The translations under genes were made by a program, and so were the position numbers. DNA of 9,482 nt, taken from Candidatus Kerfeldbacteria bacterium. Its GTDB lineage: Bacteria > Patescibacteriota > Patescibacteriia > UBA9570. Positions 6,075 to 9,482 of the stretch are shown here, one piece after another. The DNA lies in the NCBI GenBank assembly GCA_003512175.1, contig DOSP01000094.1, positions 1 to 9,482 of the forward strand. Reading direction: 5' to 3'. The notes under the pieces are model-generated. The model saw nothing but the letters and a program-made list of their open reading frames with translations. It was not told the DNA's origin and made no database searches. Positions within the stretch are counted from its first letter, which is position 1; every line of letters begins with the position of its first letter.

Positions 6075-6107
6075 GTAGTTTTCATTTAGGAATCGTTGCC
6101 CGCTTAT

Positions 6108-6129
6108 TCCGCCCCCAGGCGGATTTTTT
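6108..6129 (+). terminator. Intrinsic terminator / attenuator hairpin before hisG
   Basis: TCCGCC (6108-6113) pairs perfectly with GGCGGA (6118-6123) around a CCCA loop, and is followed by six T (6124-6129). The ATG of hisG is at 6132, two bases further. A six-bp GC-rich stem with a U tract is a plausible intrinsic terminator, though rather short. An alternative arm (6100-6105) could pair with 6117-6122. The 3' arm, AGGCGGA, is also the best Shine-Dalgarno for hisG, so the hairpin could act at translation as well as transcription. Confidence 0.7.
6117..6123 (+). promoter_or_regulatory. Shine-Dalgarno of hisG inside the terminator stem
   Basis: AGGCGGA differs by one base from the AGGAGGA consensus and lies 8 nt before the hisG ATG, the usual spacing. 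It is the 3' arm of the terminator hairpin, so the site would be masked whenever the hairpin is formed. Confidence 0.6.
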
Positions 6130-6131
6130 CT

Positions 6132-6746
6132 ATGCCAAATTCAATTCGCATTGCCATTCAAAGTAGTGGTCGTCTCCGCGACGGTAGTCTTGCCTATCTG
6201 AAATCACTTGGTATCGTGCTGCCGACACGTATCGGGCGATCATTGTTAGTGCAGGCCAAAAATGTATTGGTGGAAATAGCCTTTGTCCGACATCGTGACA
6301 TTCCACGTTATGTGCAATCTGGTGTTGCACAGTATGGTATTGTCGGGGCAAATATACTCTATGAATATAATACGACGGTTATCCCTCGGCAGCGCTTGCC
6401 CTTTGGTGATTGCCGCTTGGTCATTGCGGTGCCACGTGATTCTGGAATAAAAACCATTGGTGAACTAACTGGCTTGCGTATCGCTACTGCCTATCCGAAC
6501 AGTCTAAAAAAATTCTTACAAGCCAATGGCATTGCAGCGACTATTGTAGAAATGGGTGGTTCTGTTGAAATAGCGCCGGAATTAGATTTAGCTGAGGTGA
6601 TTTGTGATGTCACCCAAACTGGCACTACATTGCAAACGCATGGATTAGTTCAACTACACACAATTCTCGAATCAACCGCAACGGTCATTACCGCTCATCA
6701 ATACCAGCCCATCATTAAAGACATCGTCTATGCCTACGCCCAATAA
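6132..6746 (+). CDS. hisG: ATP phosphoribosyltransferase, short form (HisG)
   Basis: This catalyses the first step of histidine synthesis, joining ATP and PRPP in the cytoplasm. With the start at 6132 it has 204 residues. The frame is open back to 6096 (TTG), but the extra 12 residues overlap the terminator, so 6132 is chosen. The short length, without the C-terminal regulatory domain, marks the HisG(S) form, which normally needs the HisZ partner; no hisZ is in the window. Family marks are IAIQSSGRLRDG (about 7-18), the RHRDIPRYV region (53-61) and the PRPP-binding motif DVTQTGTTL (159-167), matching the usual D-x-x-x-TG-x-TL pattern. Two acidic positions that I expect in the GxADxGIxGxD motif read as GVAQYGIVGAN here, so this copy is divergent. 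It overlaps the next gene by 17 nt and begins the operon. Confidence 0.92.
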   Translation: MPNSIRIAIQSSGRLRDGSLAYLKSLGIVLPTRIGRSLLVQAKNVLVEIAFVRHRDIPRYVQSGVAQYGIVGANILYEYNTTVIPRQRLPFGDCRLVIAVPRDSGIKTIGELTGLRIATAYPNSLKKFLQANGIAATIVEMGGSVEIAPELDLAEVICDVTQTGTTLQTHGLVQLHTILESTATVITAHQYQPIIKDIVYAYAQ

Positions 6747-7467
6747 TTTAGCCCCCATCTTCAGCCAGTTGCCCAGTCAACAACTATTGGCCGTGGCTAA
6801 GGATATCCAGTTGCGTCTATTGCAAGACAATAGAAACTACGACGTTACACCTGCCGACTATGCCGTACAACGAATCATTTTAGATTATTTTGCACAATCT
6901 GATTTGGCTGGCACTTATCGTATCTCTTCGGAGGAAATCGTTGATTTATCACAGCAAGTCGATTCAGATCAAGCCACTTGGGAACTGATCATTGATCCCT
7001 TAGATGGGACACATGCGTTTTGCCGACAAGAAGATACGTGGGGTGTCATGGTAGGAGCACGTGACTTAGCTGGCAAGTTAATCTATTCCTGGAATTTGGT
7101 ATCGACTGGAGACATCTATAGCTCAACCACAGCTGCTCGTCGACCGTTGTCTCATCGAACCAAACTAGAACGCGTAGATGTGTACGACTATGGTGTCAAT
7201 CAAACACAATTTTTTTCTGAACAAACCTCTTATCCGGCAGCCGTTTGGGCTGGTTGGCAACTGTATCAAGAACAATTAGATGGTCTGATTTGGCTACCGA
7301 GTACTGCCGGCAAAAAAATCTATCCAGATTATGATTTGATTTTTTTAGGAGCACTTGAAGCGCAAGGCTGGCAGGTGTATCGCAAGCGAGAACGGGGCAA
7401 CGTAGTACAGATAGCTGTTGCCAGAACAGAAGAAAACATCATGAAATTATTAAACATCCGTGTATGA
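6730..7467 (+). CDS. hisN: Inositol-monophosphatase-family phosphatase, probable histidinol-phosphatase
   Basis: This 245-residue enzyme has IMPase-superfamily marks: the VTPADYAVQ segment (39-47), the acidic SSEE (66-69), the metal-binding DPLDGT (89-94), and a C-terminal metal-ligand candidate D200, ten residues before the EA of EAQG. The usual WDxAAG is replaced here by PDYDLIF, so the fold is divergent. IMPase-type HisN enzymes remove phosphate from histidinol-phosphate in actinobacteria and plants. The position directly after hisG and before a HisC-type enzyme and hisD makes that job likely, although inositol-1-phosphate or another sugar phosphate cannot be excluded from sequence alone. 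It overlaps hisG by 17 nt and the aminotransferase by 4 nt (ATGA), which supports co-translation. Confidence 0.82.
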   Translation: MPTPNNLAPIFSQLPSQQLLAVAKDIQLRLLQDNRNYDVTPADYAVQRIILDYFAQSDLAGTYRISSEEIVDLSQQVDSDQATWELIIDPLDGTHAFCRQEDTWGVMVGARDLAGKLIYSWNLVSTGDIYSSTTAARRPLSHRTKLERVDVYDYGVNQTQFFSEQTSYPAAVWAGWQLYQEQLDGLIWLPSTAGKKIYPDYDLIFLGALEAQGWQVYRKRERGNVVQIAVARTEENIMKLLNIRV

Positions 7468-8579
7468 GCGTACGCACCGAACGTATCCAGGTATCCGCTA
7501 TTAAGCAACTGCCAGTCATCGCTAGTACTATGGCTGATACCATCTCGTTGGGCCAGGGCATACCAGATGTACCGACGCCCGGCTATATCCGTGATGGCAT
7601 CATTGAATTATTACGCACTCATCCCGACATTGGTAAATACTCTCTACAGCCCGGATTATCAGCGCTGCGCAGCGAGCTTGCCCAACGGCTACAATGTTTT
7701 ATAGATGAAATTTGTATCACCGTCGGAGCCATGGAGGGTCTCATGGCTACATTATTTAGCATGATTGACCCTGGAGATGAAGTGATTGTCTTCGATCCTG
7801 GCTATGCTTCCCACATTGAGCAAATTAAATTGGCGGACGGTGTTCCAATATTTGTTACAGATTGTGCTGCACTAGCTGCGGCCATTACCACTAAAACGAA
7901 AGCAATCATTGTGTGTCAGCCTGGGAATCCGACGGGAAAAATCTTATCATTAGCTGAGCTCCAGACAATTTCAGCTCTAGCCATGAAATATAATTTAGTG
8001 ATCATCTCGGATGAAACCTATGATTTCTTAGTCTATGACGATTTGCCGTATCAAAGTTTCCTGACCAGACCAGAAATTCGTGACCGTCTGATTGTCATTA
8101 AAAGTTTTTCTAAACAATATGCTATGACCGGTTGGCGGGTCGGCTATGTGGTGGCACCCCCACTGGTGATACAAGAAATTTTTAAGGTTCACGATGCCAC
8201 TGTCATTTGTGCACCAACTATTTCTCAATATGCTGCCCTGATTGCCTTAACGGGCACACCCTATGCAGACGATCCGAATATTAAAGAATTGCTGGCAGAC
8301 AGACGTGATGTGATCTGTACTGAGTTAGACCAGTTAAAGGATTTGTTCAGTTATCAGCGACCCCAAGGTTCGTATTACATTTTGGCTAGGTATTTAAAAA
8401 CTAACTTGTCATCGTGGGATTTTACCTTGAAGTTACTGAACGACACGGGAGTGATTACTATTCCGGGTTCAGCCTTTGGGCCACATGGTGAGCAGCATAT
8501 TCGGTTCTCATTTGGCGGAACACCAGAAAAAATCAAAGAAGCCTTTAAACGAATTAAACAATGGAATACATCATTATGA
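7464..8579 (+). CDS. Class I/II PLP-dependent aminotransferase, probable HisC role
   Basis: This 371-residue enzyme is a fold-type I aminotransferase. The PLP lysine is K217 (SFSKQYAMTGWRVGYV). Other marks are NPTG (155-158), D183 and Y186 (SDETYDFLVYDD), and the C-terminal substrate-carboxylate Arg 347 (HIRFSFGG). The N-terminal IPDVPTPGYIRD and the K217 region look more like the aspartate aminotransferase (AspC/PatA-like) group than the shorter HisC type, so the family name alone does not give the function. Its place between hisG, a probable phosphatase and hisD suggests that it makes histidinol-phosphate from imidazole-acetol-phosphate. That is inferred from the operon. The start overlaps the previous stop by 4 nt (ATGA), and the stop overlaps the hisD start (ATGA). 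Confidence 0.88.
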   Translation: MSVRTERIQVSAIKQLPVIASTMADTISLGQGIPDVPTPGYIRDGIIELLRTHPDIGKYSLQPGLSALRSELAQRLQCFIDEICITVGAMEGLMATLFSMIDPGDEVIVFDPGYASHIEQIKLADGVPIFVTDCAALAAAITTKTKAIIVCQPGNPTGKILSLAELQTISALAMKYNLVIISDETYDFLVYDDLPYQSFLTRPEIRDRLIVIKSFSKQYAMTGWRVGYVVAPPLVIQEIFKVHDATVICAPTISQYAALIALTGTPYADDPNIKELLADRRDVICTELDQLKDLFSYQRPQGSYYILARYLKTNLSSWDFTLKLLNDTGVITIPGSAFGPHGEQHIRFSFGGTPEKIKEAFKRIKQWNTSL

Positions 8580-9482
8580 ACAATCTCATTACCGTAGTAG
8601 AGTGGAAACAAGCTACTTCAGAACAAAAAGAAAAAATTCTCAAACGGTCACAATTAGATCTGGAACCGGCGCGAGCAGTGGCCCGTGACTGGATTAGCAA
8701 GATTGCCCAACGTGGCGATGAGGCTCTGTTAGAATATATTCGACAATTTGATGACCCAGCATTTACGCTTGATCGGTTACGCGTGACCAAAGACGATATT
8801 GCTGCTGCCTATGCGCAAGTTTCGGCCAACACAGTAGCGATGATTCATAAACAGATCGAAATTTCCAAAGAATTCCATGCTCGCCAACTGCCAACACAGT
8901 GGCAAGAAACCGCTGAATTTGTGCAGGGTGTTACCACTGGCTGGAAAATTACGCCAATTGCCAGTGCTGGTCTAACTGTACCGGCTGGACAAGTACCATT
9001 ACCCACCGTTATGCAAATTCTAGCTGTTGCTGCGAAAACAGCCGGCGTACCCAGAGTAGTAGCGTGCTTTCCACCGCGTGGAAATTTTCCAGAAATGTTA
9101 ATCGCCGCGGATATTGCTGGTGTCGATGAAATCTATCGAGTGGGCGGAATTGCTGGAGTGGCTGCAATGAGCGTGGGCACAGAAACAATTAAACCCGTAC
9201 TCAAAATTGTGGGACCCGGCAGTGTCTATACACAAGCCGCTAAAATGGAAGTGACGATGCGTGGTACGGTGATTGATATGTTATCAGGACCATCAGAAGC
9301 CTTGATCATTGCAGATGATACCGCTAAGCCTGAATATTGTGCTGCCGATATGTTAGCTCGGTGTGAGCATGACCAAAATGCTTGCGCGGTGTTAGCGACT
9401 ACCAATCGCCAGTTGGCTGAAGCCACGGCTGCAGAAATTGCCAAACAGCTGCCACAACGTGGGCGAAAAGAGGTAGCGGCGG
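8576..9482 (+). CDS. hisD: Histidinol dehydrogenase (HisD), C-terminus cut off
   Basis: HisD oxidises histidinol to histidine in two NAD-dependent steps. The first 302 codons are in the window (a full enzyme is about 430), so it runs off the right end. The start at 8576 overlaps the aminotransferase stop as ATGA; an in-frame ATG at 8561 is possible. Family marks are VPAGQVPLPTVMQ (135-147), VDEIYRVGGIAG (183-194), GTETIKPVLKIVGPGSVY (201-218), the DMLSGPSE motif (234-241), and LIIADDTA followed by AADML-ARCEHD. In E. coli the Zn ligands include Gln259 and His262 of QAEH. Here the residues read R-C-E-H (262-265), so the His is kept but the Gln is replaced by Arg. The other usual ligands lie beyond the window. 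It is a divergent HisD; the reaction is still the likely one given the operon. Confidence 0.9.
   Translation, partial: MNNLITVVEWKQATSEQKEKILKRSQLDLEPARAVARDWISKIAQRGDEALLEYIRQFDDPAFTLDRLRVTKDDIAAAYAQVSANTVAMIHKQIEISKEFHARQLPTQWQETAEFVQGVTTGWKITPIASAGLTVPAGQVPLPTVMQILAVAAKTAGVPRVVACFPPRGNFPEMLIAADIAGVDEIYRVGGIAGVAAMSVGTETIKPVLKIVGPGSVYTQAAKMEVTMRGTVIDMLSGPSEALIIADDTAKPEYCAADMLARCEHDQNACAVLATTNRQLAEATAAEIAKQLPQRGRKEVAA

Larger units (their letters stand above)
6012..6131 (+). promoter_or_regulatory. His attenuator leader RNA
   Basis: The roughly 120-nt transcribed leader holds, in order, the HHH leader peptide, a long imperfect hairpin and a terminator hairpin next to hisG. In the long hairpin, 6059-6073 pairs with 6087-6101: 13 of 15 positions match, with mismatches at 6064/6096 and 6067/6093, and the loop is 6074-6086. 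The long hairpin begins 5 nt after the last His codon, within the reach of a ribosome stalled there. A competing 5-bp pairing, GGAAT (6089-6093) with ATTCC (6106-6110), uses part of both the long hairpin and the terminator arm, so it could act as an antiterminator. How the arms switch with ribosome position cannot be settled by eye. This is therefore a probable attenuator with an unresolved switch. Confidence 0.72.

Noticed and set aside
1..9482. CRISPR arrays, insertion sequences or phage genes
   Set aside because: No repeated spacer-like units, transposase, integrase or terminal inverted repeats were seen on either strand.

Overview
The window looks like a chromosomal segment of a small-genome bacterium. 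It uses the standard code (TGA is a stop in several genes), has mid-range GC, is tightly packed, and its genes overlap heavily. A lipoprotein-type solute-binding protein, short 5' UTRs and divergent versions of common enzymes make a Patescibacteria/CPR-like or other monoderm lineage my best guess. This is an inference from style, not a phylogenetic result.

Left part (1-2544): the C-terminal half of a type I glyceraldehyde-3-phosphate dehydrogenase is followed, with a 3-nt GTGA-type overlap, by a polytopic membrane protein with an internal duplication. That gene converges with, and overlaps by 53 bp, a minus-strand gene for a soluble, probably coiled-coil protein of unknown function. Middle part (2545-3284): a tRNA-Glu(CTC) gene with its own promoter, then a minus-strand gene for a secreted, membrane-anchored protein resembling TIMP/NTR-like domains.

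Transporter block (3345-5980): a small ribbon-helix-helix protein, a lipoprotein substrate-binding protein, an ABC ATPase and an ABC permease form a compact operon of the NitT/TauT (sulfonate/taurine/nitrate-like) type. The two downstream junctions overlap. The substrate cannot be told from the sequence.

Histidine block (5977-9482): a near-consensus sigma70 promoter, whose -35 box contains the permease stop codon, drives a leader that encodes an 18-residue peptide with three consecutive His codons. The leader then has a long imperfect hairpin and an intrinsic-terminator-like hairpin that ends 2 nt before the hisG ATG. This looks like a ribosome-mediated his attenuator, with the twist that the 3' arm of the terminator is also the apparent Shine-Dalgarno of hisG. 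The operon continues as hisG (short form), an inositol-monophosphatase-family phosphatase (probable HisN), a class I/II aminotransferase that probably fills the HisC role, and hisD (cut by the window end). Every junction overlaps. HisD carries Arg where the known Gln zinc ligand normally sits.

Another recurrent theme is promoter position. At four promoters the predicted transcription start lies about 0 to 9 nt from the start codon, which suggests leaderless or nearly leaderless translation for first genes. Several operon-internal starts have SD-like sequences or stop/start overlaps instead.
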